A stretch of DNA of 64,000 nucleotides from Ezakiella peruensis (GTDB taxonomy: Bacteria > Bacillota > Clostridia > Tissierellales > Peptoniphilaceae), in NCBI RefSeq assembly GCF_900215725.1, contig NZ_LT962470.1:124001-188000 (forward strand), given 5' to 3'. The notes beneath the pieces are model-generated. The model made no database searches, had not been told where the DNA came from, and saw nothing but the letters and a program-made list of their open reading frames with translations. A program made the position numbers and the translations under genes. Below, piece after piece: positions 8,884 to 16,855 of this stretch. How positions within the stretch are numbered: position 1 is the stretch's first letter; each line of letters opens with the position of its first letter.

Positions 8884-9633
8884 TTATTCCTTGGAAAACA
8901 AAACTGGCTTAACTATGTCTAAAATTTCCTCAGCGGTCGTCGCCCTAGTTACATCGTAATTAACCTTTTGCTTGGAGAAGAAAATTGGATTTAAACCCAC
9001 AGCAAGCGAACCAAAATAATCCGATTGGATATTGTCGCCCACCATAAAGGAATTTTCCACGTCGCATCCAGTTTCTTCTATAATTTTTTTATAAAATCTA
9101 GGGTCAGGCTTGCCGACCTCGTACTCGCCTGAAACAAATATATTATCAAAGTATTTTTCAGCCCCGCATGCTTTTATTTTTTTCCTTTGAGCAGCCTTGG
9201 TCCCGTTGGTAATAATTCCGGTCTTGGCATATTGCCTGATATAAGACACCGCCTCCAAAATTCCAGGCTTGGTCTCAGTGTACATGTCGCCGCCCTTATG
9301 AAAGGCTTCTTCAAAAGCCGCGCGGTCAAAGTCCACTCCCAAGTGATCAGCAAAGTCCCTGTAGACGCTGTCCTTAAAGCCTTGCAGGTCGCCGTAGTCG
9401 TAAGTGTCACCGTCCTCAAAATAAAAATCAATAGGATCAATGCCCACGGATTCGTTCACCACAAAATCCATGTGCCTTAGCATATTTTTCCTCAAAATCG
9501 TCCTCAGTTCTTTTTTAAAATTCACTTCAGACATTTGAATGCCAATAGCCCGTCTAACATTTCTAAATATATTATCATTAGTCTTGATAGTTTCAATTAA
9601 AGTCTCATCAAGGTCAAAAAATACGTAAATCAT
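8884..9633 (-). CDS. HAD-superfamily hydrolase (YjjG-like nucleotidase group)
   Basis: The product is 249 residues when started at ATG 9633, which has AGGAGG six bases before it; an upstream in-frame start lacks one. It has HAD motif I FDLDETL with both aspartates, motif II ITNGT, a lysine near residue 190 and motif IV GDNIQSD. The helical cap lies between residues 15 and 100, as in 5'-nucleotidases of the YjjG type. It probably removes phosphate from nucleoside monophosphates or other small phosphates (family-level inference). Confidence 0.82.
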   Translation of the reverse strand: MIYVFFDLDETLIETIKTNDNIFRNVRRAIGIQMSEVNFKKELRTILRKNMLRHMDFVVNESVGIDPIDFYFEDGDTYDYGDLQGFKDSVYRDFADHLGVDFDRAAFEEAFHKGGDMYTETKPGILEAVSYIRQYAKTGIITNGTKAAQRKKIKACGAEKYFDNIFVSGEYEVGKPDPRFYKKIIEETGCDVENSFMVGDNIQSDYFGSLAVGLNPIFFSKQKVNYDVTRATTAEEILDIVKPVLFSKE

Positions 9634-9653
9634 AAATTTCCTCCTTAAAAAAT

Positions 9654-9682
9654 ATTCTATCATAAAGCGATATCATATACAA
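9654..9682 (-). promoter_or_regulatory. Promoter of the HAD hydrolase/PAP2 pair
   Basis: Minus strand: -35 TTGTAT (9682-9677), 17-bp spacer, -10 TAGAAT (9659-9654), about 20 bases before the ATG at 9633. Confidence 0.55.
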
Positions 9683-9755
9683 GAAAAGATTTGAGAAAAA
9701 ATTTGGTGGGGTGTTCCCAAAAAGTTGGACAAATAATTTGTTCATCTAAAAGAAT

Positions 9756-9866
9756 GCTTTCTACTTGCTAACTAAATTTTTGAATGCGATTGTCAAGGGT
9801 TGCGAAGCAACTTGCATAGCCCTTGACATAAAGCTTATTCAAAAATTTATCATATAGCAAGAAAGC
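9756..9866. repeat. 111-bp palindromic element nested in the IS remnant
   Basis: The two halves are near-perfect inverted copies: GCTTTCTACTTGCTA...AAATTTTTGAAT...GTCAAGGG on the left, and CCCTTGAC...ATTCAAAAATTT...TAGCAAGAAAGC on the right. The tip is TTGCGAAGCAACTTGCATAG, which contains a further small hairpin (TTGCGAAGCAA). It has no coding capacity and looks like a miniature palindromic transposable or extragenic repeat. Confidence 0.75.
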
Positions 9867-9920
9867 TTCTTTATGCTCTTTCTTTTTCTTCGTAATACTT
9901 GGCCCTTTTTTCATTTGGAC

Positions 9921-10112
9921 TTAGGGTAAAGTTAAGGTGTTTCTTTTGTTTGAGTCCATAAAGGCATCTGGTCCGTATTCGTTGTATGTTTGGATCCAAC
10001 CTTGAAGGGTTGTTTTGGGTATGTTGTTAATTTTTACAAATTTTCTAAGTGATAGTTTTGAGTTTAGATATTCTTCTACTTTTTTCTTTTTGTAGTCTTT
10101 GGTGTAGTCCAT
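9921..10112 (-). pseudogene. Transposase OrfA fragment (helix-turn-helix)
   Basis: This 63-residue open frame starts at an ATG preceded by AAGGAGG. It begins MDYTKDYKKKKVEEYL and contains LSLRKFVKINNIPKTTLQGW, a helix-turn-helix of the IS3 OrfA/transposase_8 type. It ends after about 63 residues, where a full OrfA would reach 90-100 residues and be followed by OrfB. It is a remnant, although a short DNA-binding peptide could still be made. Confidence 0.7.
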
Positions 10113-10152
10113 GTTCTCCTCCTTTTGTGTCCAATTTTCGGGGAACAGGACA

Positions 10153-10183
10153 GTCCACATAAAGTGGACCCTACACGCTTCGC
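10153..10183. repeat. Dispersed hairpin repeat, copy 1
   Basis: GTCCACATAAAGTGGAC forms a 6-bp stem with an ATAAA loop and is followed by CCTACACGCTTCGC. The same unit occurs at 26024-26055 and, inverted, at 27571-27594. This copy abuts the right end of the IS3-type remnant, separated by five bases. Confidence 0.75.
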
Positions 10184-10239
10184 GTATTTTTTAGTTTTAT
10201 TATATTTAATTTTTCAATTCTCTCTACCTATATACATAT

Positions 10240-10363
10240 ATTTCGTAGGAAAATTCGATGAGAAAGGCGATGTACAGAAATTTTGCGAATGAGGTGGGCT
10301 TAGTACCCTCCGCAGTGAGCAAACATTTCGAAACAAGCCTTTATCGCGAATTTAACACGAAAT
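10240..10363. other. Structured intergenic element (possible RNA or palindromic repeat)
   Basis: Outer arms pair ATTTCGT (10240-10246) with ACGAAAT (10357-10363) and AAATTCG (10251-10257) with CGAATTT (10347-10353). Inside, TTTGC (10282-10286) pairs with GCAAA (10319-10323) and GAGG (10291-10294) with CCTC (10307-10310). The whole could fold into a long branched hairpin. It lies just beyond the rnpB terminator. A 54-codon open frame starting ATG 10258 crosses it and runs into rnpB; I do not regard that as a gene. Confidence 0.5.
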
Positions 10364-10385
10364 TAACCGCAAATTTTTTCCTAAA

Positions 10386-10408
10386 GCAAAAAAGGACCCT
10401 ACGGGTCC
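10386..10408 (-). terminator. Terminator of rnpB
   Basis: On the minus strand GGACCC-GTA-GGGTCC is followed by TTTTTT, immediately after the 3' end of the RNase P RNA. Confidence 0.8.
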
Positions 10409-10411
10409 TCT

Positions 10412-10740
10412 CCTGGTAAATCTATAAGCCGTGTTCTGTATTAGACAGTTATCTGTCTTGGATATTAGTTACCTAATACCTCTAGCAACCTACCATTCTC
10501 GACTTGCCACGAGCAGCGGCAATTTTGTGTCGCTTCAGTTTTGCTCCGGATGGGGTTTGCATAGCCGATTAGTCGCCTAATCGCTGGTGAGCTCTTACCT
10601 CGCCTTTCCACCCTTACCGCATAAGCGGCGGTATCTCTCTGTTGCACTTTCCTTAGTGTCGCCACCACCGGGGGTTACCCGGCACCCTTGCTCTGTGGAG
10701 CACGGACTTTCCTCTATAAATAGCAACTGTCTGATTTACA
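10412..10740 (-). ncRNA. rnpB: RNase P RNA (bacterial class A-like)
   Basis: On the minus strand the universally conserved blocks appear in the right order and spacing. GAGGAAAGTCCGTGCTCC lies near the 5' end, AGGGTG follows, then AAGGGTGGAAAGGCGAGGTA in the middle, then CTATGCAAACCCCATCCGGAGCA, and ACAGAACACGGCTTATAG sits at the 3' end. These form the catalytic core helix P4 of RNase P RNA, which matures tRNA 5' ends. The 5' end is set from a perfect promoter; the 3' end is approximate. Open frames crossing it are incidental. Confidence 0.95.
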
Positions 10741-10746
10741 TTTTTT

Positions 10747-10775
10747 ATTATAGCATTTTTATCTTTATTTTTCAA
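10747..10775 (-). promoter_or_regulatory. Promoter of rnpB
   Basis: Minus strand: -35 TTGAAA (10775-10770), 17-bp spacer, -10 TATAAT (10752-10747). Transcription should begin near 10740. The -35 directly follows the stop codon of the upstream nif3-like gene. Confidence 0.8.
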
Positions 10776-11537
10776 TTAGCGAAAGGTTTTGTAAGTCTTG
10801 TGGATATTGGAAAAATCTTTTAAATACTCAGCCATTATATCCACAAAATGCATTTCGCTTTGGTCGTGGCCCAGGTCGATTAAATTTAGGTCTAATCTTT
10901 TTGCCAGCTGGGCGTCGTGGTATTTGACATCTCCAGTTATATAAAGATCAGCTCCCTTGGCTGCGGCAGCTCCAATATATGAAGCGCCTGATCCTCCCAT
11001 ATAGGCAATGTGATTTATGGGTTTATCATTTGCCTGATAAATCCTAGTGATATCAGCCAGCTTGTATTTGGCTAGGGCGACTTTGATTACATCTTCAATT
11101 TCTTCCATGCTTTGATTATCGGTCTCCATCATTACGCCAAAGTTCTGGTCTTCATCATTGACAAAATCGTAGTCAACGCTCTTTGCCATCTTTAAAAGCG
11201 GAGTTGCCTTCATGCCATCTTTGCTGGCGTCAAAAGGCGTATGGCAGGCGTAAATGGTGAGATCATTTTTAATAGCCAGGTCAATAATCTCGTAGGGAAA
11301 ATCTCCCTTGACCAAGGACTTTATCCCAGAAAATATAAAGGGATGGTGGGCAAGTATTAAATTCGCCCCCAAGTCTATAGCCTCTTTGACATTGGCCACT
11401 TCTGCGTCCATGCAGATATAAATGCCCTTGAGGTCTGCGTCTAAATCGCCCACTTGAACTCCGCTGTTGTCCCAAGATGATTGGGTGAACAATGGAAATT
11501 TCTCTTCGATTTTATTAATGGCATCTTTAATTTTCAA
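10776..11537 (-). CDS. Nif3-like dinuclear metal-centre protein (YqfO/GTP cyclohydrolase I type 2 family)
   Basis: The 253-residue protein has the family signatures: SSWDNSGVQVGD near the N-terminus, the metal-binding LILAHHPFIFSG, CHTPFDAS, and a C-terminal DLGHDQSEMHF. The histidines and acidic residues bind two metals in a hexameric ring. The biochemical role is unsettled in most bacteria. It is the shorter form without the PII-like insert found in Bacillus YqfO. The apparent start is TTG at 11537 with GGAG upstream; it overlaps trmK by 11 bases, as usual for this gene pair. Confidence 0.88.
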   Translation of the reverse strand: MKIKDAINKIEEKFPLFTQSSWDNSGVQVGDLDADLKGIYICMDAEVANVKEAIDLGANLILAHHPFIFSGIKSLVKGDFPYEIIDLAIKNDLTIYACHTPFDASKDGMKATPLLKMAKSVDYDFVNDEDQNFGVMMETDNQSMEEIEDVIKVALAKYKLADITRIYQANDKPINHIAYMGGSGASYIGAAAAKGADLYITGDVKYHDAQLAKRLDLNLIDLGHDQSEMHFVDIMAEYLKDFSNIHKTYKTFR

Positions 11538-12186
11538 AACGCTCCAACTCCTTTATCTCATTTTCTTTTTCTATAATAGCAGCGTTGTCCTTGCCGCTCT
11601 TGGTTTTTATTTCATTTATAATATTTTTTCTTTTTCTTATCTCATGATTTATATAATCTTTAAAAAGGGGATGGGCCTGCAACAATTTTGTGTAAGTATA
11701 ATCTTCTTCGGCCTGGTCCTCTGTGTCCAGTAATTCAAAGACCATTACAAAATAATAGTGCTTTTTCTCCTTGACAATTAAATCTTGTGTCCGGGTAAAG
11801 CCCAGGTCGTAAAAAGTTTTTCTAACCTTTTCTGGCTCGGTCATGGGTTGAATTATAAATTTCTTTAGAGATTTGGTTTTCTCCTCGTCCGCGCAGACGA
11901 TCTTTGCAATCAAATCTCCGCCCATACCTGCAATTACAAGGGCGTCTGCCTCTGCCTTTTCAATTGGCTTTAGGCCATCGCCCACCCTGCCCTCGTAGTC
12001 ATAGGGCTTGTCTGCAAATAAAAGATTGGATTTTTCCAAGCAGTCGGCAGAAATATCCGTCGCTATTAATTTTTTTATCTTGCCTTTTTTAAAAAGTTCG
12101 AGGCCCACATAGCCGTGGTCGCAACCGACATCGGCTAGGCATTCCTCGAACTCAATCAGGTCAACTATCTGTTCTAGTCTATCCAT
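11527..12186 (-). CDS. trmK: tRNA (adenine22-N1)-methyltransferase
   Basis: The 219-residue protein has a Rossmann methyltransferase fold with the SAM motif ADVGCDHGYVGLEL, ATDISADCLEKS and the catalytic-region segment ALVIAGMGGDLIAKI. It methylates N1 of A22 in tRNA. The rpoD stop and trmK start overlap as TAATG. The C-terminal 60 residues form the family's charged helical extension. Confidence 0.9.
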   Translation of the reverse strand: MDRLEQIVDLIEFEECLADVGCDHGYVGLELFKKGKIKKLIATDISADCLEKSNLLFADKPYDYEGRVGDGLKPIEKAEADALVIAGMGGDLIAKIVCADEEKTKSLKKFIIQPMTEPEKVRKTFYDLGFTRTQDLIVKEKKHYYFVMVFELLDTEDQAEEDYTYTKLLQAHPLFKDYINHEIRKRKNIINEIKTKSGKDNAAIIEKENEIKELERFEN

Positions 12187-13301
12187 TATTCTAAAAAGTC
12201 TTTCAATTTTTCGCTGCGTTTTGGATGGCGGAGCTTGCGCAGGGCCTTGGCTTCGATTTGTCTGATACGCTCTCTGGTAACATCAAAGACCTTGCCAACT
12301 TCTTCCAGCGTTCTCACCTTGCCATCATCCAGGCCAAAGCGTAAACGAATAACCTTTTGCTCACGCTCAGTTAAAAGTGAGAGCGTAGAGAAAAGTTCCT
12401 CGCGAAGCATGGTGTTGGTTGCAGATTCCTGTGGACTTGGGATGTCTTCATCAGGAATAAAATCGCCTAAGTGCGAGTCTTCTTCTTCGCCAATTGGAGT
12501 TTCAAGGCTGACAGGTTCTTGGGCAATTTTTTGAATTTCCCTGACCCTTTCAACATCTATATTCATTTCCTTGGCGACTTCCTCTGGGGTTGGTTCGCGG
12601 CCCAATTCTTGGACCAGTGACCTCTCAACTCTGAGGAGCCTATTGATGGTTTCAACCATGTGGACAGGGATTCTGATGGTCCTGGCTTGGTCGGCAATGG
12701 CACGAGTGATGGCCTGCCTAATCCACCAGGTCGCATAAGTTGAAAATTTAAAGCCCTTTTGGTATTCAAACTTTTCAACAGCCCTCATGAGGCCTAGATT
12801 GCCCTCTTGAATCAAATCCAAAAACGGCATGCCACGATTGATATATCTTTTGGCTATACTTACAACCAAGCGGAGATTGGCCTCTGCCAATTCAGCCTTG
12901 GCCGATTCGTCACCATCTTCAATACGCTTGGCAAGTTCAATTTCCTCGTCCATGGTGAGGAGGTCAACCTTGCCAATTTCCTTTAAGTACATCCTAACAG
13001 GGTCGTCAACCTTGGCTCCCTTTTGAACTTCGGATTCCTTGATTGCTTTTTTGCTATGGGCTTTTTTATCATCGGCCTTTTCCTTTGGAACTATGCCGAC
13101 CGAATAAGACTCTTCGTCTGTTATTTCAATCTTGAGAGCTGCCATCTGATTGTAAATTTTTTCAATCTGCCAGACTTCCAGCTCAAAAGACGAGAGGTTT
13201 TCGTTGATGTCATTGTAGGTGACATGGCCCGTCTTTGTTCCAGCCTCAAACAAAAATAGCAGAGATTCCATTAAAGATTTTTGTTTTTGTATATTTTGCA
13301 C
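12186..13301 (-). CDS. rpoD: RNA polymerase primary sigma factor (sigma-70/SigA)
   Basis: The 371-residue protein has all conserved sigma regions: region 1.2 [18 protein letters not shown], region 2 with [12 protein letters not shown] and [15 protein letters not shown], region 3 [12 protein letters not shown], and region 4 [12 protein letters not shown]...[10 protein letters not shown] chose GTG 13301, just after the dnaG stop, with AAAGGA nine bases upstream; an in-frame ATG at 13319 would overlap dnaG. As the housekeeping factor it should read the TTGaca/TATAAT promoters seen across this window. Confidence 0.95.
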   Translation of the reverse strand: MQNIQKQKSLMESLLFLFEAGTKTGHVTYNDINENLSSFELEVWQIEKIYNQMAALKIEITDEESYSVGIVPKEKADDKKAHSKKAIKESEVQKGAKVDDPVRMYLKEIGKVDLLTMDEEIELAKRIEDGDESAKAELAEANLRLVVSIAKRYINRGMPFLDLIQEGNLGLMRAVEKFEYQKGFKFSTYATWWIRQAITRAIADQARTIRIPVHMVETINRLLRVERSLVQELGREPTPEEVAKEMNIDVERVREIQKIAQEPVSLETPIGEEEDSHLGDFIPDEDIPSPQESATNTMLREELFSTLSLLTEREQKVIRLRFGLDDGKVRTLEEVGKVFDVTRERIRQIEAKALRKLRHPKRSEKLKDFLE

Positions 13302-13305
13302 TATA

Positions 13306-15030
13306 TCATTTCCTTTCATGCATCTTATCAAGCTCTTCCAAAAGCTTCATCGCATCATCTATATTAGCCGCCGAATCGATCTCGTCTACCAACTTACCGG
13401 TACATTTGTACTCGCTGGCAGCCTTGACCTGGCGGTAAATATCACTTAACATTTTTTCAGTTTCCTTGGCAGTTAAATCCAACTTTTGCAGCCAGAATAA
13501 TTGCTTTGTATTTATCCTGCCCTCTTGGTCCAGAATATTTTTAAGTTCATCAATATCAATTACATCTTCAGTCTCATAGATTTTTAAAATCAAATCGTAA
13601 AGGTATTTGACATTGTTCTCTGCAAGCATATCGCCTAGGCCCATATTGTCAAGATAAAGGGCGTTGGCCTTTTCAGTTACCATTACATTTATCAAAAGAC
13701 GCGGCCACTTGTTCTCAGCCCGTGGAATTGTAAAATCGCTTTCGCTGTCCTCCTCGACCTTGGTGAGGGATGTAAATTCTTCCCTGATGGCGTCCATGCT
13801 TATATCGTAAGTCTTGGACAGGTGTTTTATATAAACGTCTCTTGAGATCGGATCGGGAACTTTTTTTATAAAATCCAAAACCGATCGCACAAAAGATATA
13901 AAGTCATCATGCCTATCCAGGTCCTTGCCCTCCAGACTATAGTCGATTACAAATTCAAAAGGCGACTTGGCAGCTAACAAAAGCGCTTTAAAACCGTCAA
14001 CCCCGTAAGTATTTACATAGTCGTCTGGGTCCAGGCCGCCTGGTATAGAAATTATTTTTGGACTTACTCCTTGGTTTTGCAAAATTTCTATGTCCCGTAG
14101 GGTTGCAGATTTCCCAGCCCTGTCTCCGTCTAGGCACAGGTAAACTTCATTGCCAAAGCGCTTCAAGAGTTGGGCCTGTCTTTCAGTAAAGGCCGTACCA
14201 AGTGCTGCTACTACGTAATTAATACCCATTTGGTGGAGTTTTACTACATCGATATTGCCTTCGACCAACATAATCTTGTCGCGTTTTGTATTTTGCTGAA
14301 CCAGATTTAAACCAAAAAGCATGTTGCCCTTGGTAAATTCCAGGCTATCTCTGGAGTTGTAGTATTTGGGTTCACCTTCACCAATAATCCGACCGCTAAA
14401 ACCGCAGACACGTTTTTTTAAATCTATAATCGGAAAAACCAAGCGTGACCTAAAGAGATCATAGGTGTTTCCAGTTTTTTCGCTCTTGCCAATTAAATTT
14501 GCCTTCAAAAGCTCGTCTTCCCTGTAGCCCTTGGCAATGAGATAATCTTTGAGTGCCGACCATGAGTCGGGTGCGTAGCCCAAGCCAAAACGTTTAGCTG
14601 TGGCTGGCGTAATATTTCTATTTTTCAAATAGGCCATGGCCACTGGAGATTTAAAGAGCTGGTCTAAGTAAAAGTAAGCCGCCTCCCTGTGGATTTCGTA
14701 ATACTTATCATCGGTCTTATGGCTTGGCGCCGCTGATGATTCTTCCAAAGGAATACGCGCTCGGTCTGCCAAAACTCTAATGGCTTCATTGAAGTCCAAA
14801 TTTTCATACTTCATCAAAAATCCAATCACATCACCCGATTCTCCGCAGCCAAAGCACTTAAAAATTCCCAGTGATGGAGTGACCGTAAAGGACGGGGTCT
14901 TTTCTCCATGAAATGGGCAGAGGCCGACATAGGATTGGCCGCGTTTCTTGAGTGAAACATAAGAGCCAATAAAGTCGACAATATCGTTTGCATCTTTAAT
15001 TTTTGCGATTGTATCTTCTGAAATATACAT
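13306..15030 (-). CDS. dnaG: DNA primase
   Basis: The 574-residue primase synthesises RNA primers at the replication fork. The N-terminal zinc ribbon is intact ([11 protein letters not shown] then [11 protein letters not shown]). The catalytic TOPRIM region includes [25 protein letters not shown] and [13 protein letters not shown]. The C-terminal helicase-interaction region is short and divergent, as in other clostridia. It stands in the conserved dgt-dnaG-rpoD order with only 4 bases to rpoD. Confidence 0.95.
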   Translation of the reverse strand: MYISEDTIAKIKDANDIVDFIGSYVSLKKRGQSYVGLCPFHGEKTPSFTVTPSLGIFKCFGCGESGDVIGFLMKYENLDFNEAIRVLADRARIPLEESSAAPSHKTDDKYYEIHREAAYFYLDQLFKSPVAMAYLKNRNITPATAKRFGLGYAPDSWSALKDYLIAKGYREDELLKANLIGKSEKTGNTYDLFRSRLVFPIIDLKKRVCGFSGRIIGEGEPKYYNSRDSLEFTKGNMLFGLNLVQQNTKRDKIMLVEGNIDVVKLHQMGINYVVAALGTAFTERQAQLLKRFGNEVYLCLDGDRAGKSATLRDIEILQNQGVSPKIISIPGGLDPDDYVNTYGVDGFKALLLAAKSPFEFVIDYSLEGKDLDRHDDFISFVRSVLDFIKKVPDPISRDVYIKHLSKTYDISMDAIREEFTSLTKVEEDSESDFTIPRAENKWPRLLINVMVTEKANALYLDNMGLGDMLAENNVKYLYDLILKIYETEDVIDIDELKNILDQEGRINTKQLFWLQKLDLTAKETEKMLSDIYRQVKAASEYKCTGKLVDEIDSAANIDDAMKLLEELDKMHERK

Positions 15031-15033
15031 TTT

Positions 15034-16044
15034 TTAAACCCTTCTAAAACTTGTTGGTAAAAATAATTCCTTAAACTTCTCAATGGCAAATTGGTCTGTC
15101 ATTCCTGCCACGTAGTCTGTGACAATTCTATCTATATCTTCGTCTTTATCATAAATTTTCAAATGGTCGCCCATGTCTTCTGGATGGGACTTGTAATGCT
15201 TATAGAGAGCTTCCAGGAGATTAAATATTTTTTCTCCTTGGACTGATGATCTCTCGTCTTGGTAAACGTTTTTAAACATAAAAGCTCGAAGGCTAAGCAT
15301 GGCCTCTAATGTTGGGTCGGACATCAAAATATCGTCCTTGCCGTAGGAATTTTTTATAATATCCTTGACCAGGTAATCGATCCTGTCGCTGGGATTGTTG
15401 CCCAAAACCTCAGAAATTTCCTTAGGTATGTCTTCGTTTTTTAAAAATCCAGCTCGAATTGAGTCGTCTATATCGTGGTTGATATAGGCAATCCTATCTG
15501 CAAATTTAATTATCTTGCCCTCCAAAGTCGCCGCTTTGCCATCGCCCGAATGGTTCTTGATGCCGTCACGGACTTCCTTGGTAAGATTTAGCCCACGAAA
15601 ATTTTTGTGAGGCTCGATAAATTCAACCACGCGAAGTGAATGCAAATTGTGTTTGAATTCATACTTGCTAATGGTGTTTAATGCATTTTCTCCGCTGTGG
15701 CCAAAGGGCGTGTGGCCCAAATCGTGGCCCAAAGCAATGGCCTCTGTCAGGTCCTCGTTTAGTCCAAGGGCCCTGGCAATAGTCCGGCCGATTTGTGCAA
15801 CCTCAAGGGTGTGAGTAAGCCTGGTCCTAAAATGGTCACCAGCTGGAGCAATATAGACTTGCGTCTTGTGTTTTAATCTCCTAAAAGATTTTGAATGCAA
15901 AATCCTATCCCTGTCCCTTTGAAAATCTGTCCTAATGGAACACTTTTCCTCTTCCCTGTCCCGGCTTGCAGAATCTGAGAAACAGGCGTAGGGCGAGAGA
16001 ATTTTGTGTTCGTTTGCCTCTAGGGTCTGTCTAATATTAGTCAC
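15034..16044 (-). CDS. dgt: Deoxyguanosinetriphosphate triphosphohydrolase-like HD protein
   Basis: The 336-residue HD-domain phosphohydrolase has RLTHTLEVAQ, ALGHDLGHTPFGHSGE and a later aspartate in DRIAYINHDIDD, giving a complete metal site. Family members cleave triphosphate from dNTPs and help control dNTP pools. The GTG at 16044 overlaps the end of the upstream gene (CGTGACTAA); longer starts would overlap more. Its position directly before dnaG is conserved in clostridia. Confidence 0.88.
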   Translation of the reverse strand: MTNIRQTLEANEHKILSPYACFSDSASRDREEEKCSIRTDFQRDRDRILHSKSFRRLKHKTQVYIAPAGDHFRTRLTHTLEVAQIGRTIARALGLNEDLTEAIALGHDLGHTPFGHSGENALNTISKYEFKHNLHSLRVVEFIEPHKNFRGLNLTKEVRDGIKNHSGDGKAATLEGKIIKFADRIAYINHDIDDSIRAGFLKNEDIPKEISEVLGNNPSDRIDYLVKDIIKNSYGKDDILMSDPTLEAMLSLRAFMFKNVYQDERSSVQGEKIFNLLEALYKHYKSHPEDMGDHLKIYDKDEDIDRIVTDYVAGMTDQFAIEKFKELFLPTSFRRV

Positions 16045-16855
16045 GAATACCAAACCTCGCTTCCATGGTTTCAAGAATAATTTCGGCTGTCTCTTCTATG
16101 GCCTTGTTGGACACGTCAATAACTGTGCAGCCCAGCTCATCCATAACTTTTTTGGAATATTCAATTTCTTTTTCAATTCTGTCGGTCTCTGAGTACATGG
16201 AGTTTGCTGGAAGTCCAAGGGCAAGTAGCCTCTCGGCCCTGATTTTCATCATGGATTCCACATTTGTCTCCAAGCCAAAGACTCGTCTCTTATCTTTTTC
16301 GTAAAGCTCGCGAGCAAGGGGAACTTCAGGAACCAGGGGCACGTTTGCCACATAATAACCCTTGTTGGCCAAGTACATGCTAAGGGGTGTCTTACTGGTC
16401 CGGCTGATGCCGACCAAACAAATATCCGCCTTTAACACACCTCTTGGGTCCTTGCCGTCGTCATATTTAACTGCAAACTCAACTGCATTTACTGTTTGGA
16501 AATATTTTTCATCCATTCTCCTCAAAATTCCAGATTCCCTTATCGGGTTGTCGTGGAGGATATTAGAAATTGCAGTCAGAGGTTTTTTCATTATATCGAT
16601 GGTCGGTATGCCAAGTTTCTTGGCCTGGTTCTCGATAAAATCCTGGTGGTCGGTCATAACCGTACTGTAAATTATAACCGAAGGGATGTCCCTAGCCTCG
16701 TCAATTGCCTCTAGGATTTGGTCCTTGGATAAAATATATGGGTATCTCTTGATTTCGTAATTGCAATTGGGAAATTGGGCCAGACAAGCGCGAGCAAGTT
16801 TGGTTCCCGTTTCTCCAACCGAGTCGCTTAGGACAAAAACTGTAATATCATACAT
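16037..16855 (-). CDS. Pyruvate, phosphate dikinase regulatory protein (kinase/pyrophosphorylase, DUF299)
   Basis: The 272-residue protein begins with the family hallmark VFVLSDSVGETG. It carries a P-loop-like LVGISRTSKTP and, further on, GLETNVESMMKIRAERL. Such proteins phosphorylate and dephosphorylate a threonine of pyruvate phosphate dikinase with ADP and phosphate, switching the enzyme. Its place between glyS and dnaG is typical for Firmicutes (yqfL). The target PPDK gene is not in the window. Confidence 0.9.
   Translation of the reverse strand: MYDITVFVLSDSVGETGTKLARACLAQFPNCNYEIKRYPYILSKDQILEAIDEARDIPSVIIYSTVMTDHQDFIENQAKKLGIPTIDIMKKPLTAISNILHDNPIRESGILRRMDEKYFQTVNAVEFAVKYDDGKDPRGVLKADICLVGISRTSKTPLSMYLANKGYYVANVPLVPEVPLARELYEKDKRRVFGLETNVESMMKIRAERLLALGLPANSMYSETDRIEKEIEYSKKVMDELGCTVIDVSNKAIEETAEIILETMEARFGIRD

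Larger units (their letters stand above)
9712..10147 (-). mobile_element. Internally deleted IS3-type insertion element (about 436 bp)
   Basis: The ends are imperfect inverted repeats: TGTTCCCAAAAAGTTGGACA at 9712-9731, and on the other strand TGTTCCCCGAAAATTGGACA at 10147-10128. Such TG...GGACA ends are typical of IS3-family elements. Inside is only the N-terminal helix-turn-helix part of a transposase OrfA and a nested palindrome; the integrase region is gone. It cannot move by itself. It is inserted between the HAD hydrolase promoter and the rnpB region. Confidence 0.75.

Noticed and set aside
9712-10147. Active insertion sequence
   Set aside because: Only a 63-residue OrfA fragment is left and the integrase domain is missing.
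10258-10422. 54-codon frame beginning MRKAMYRNFANEVGL as a small gene
   Set aside because: No ribosome-binding site, and it runs into the rnpB terminator and 3' end; the paired arms explain the region better.
10465-10668. Open frames on both strands across 10.46-10.82 kb as genes
   Set aside because: They lie over the RNase P RNA, whose conserved blocks fully explain the sequence.
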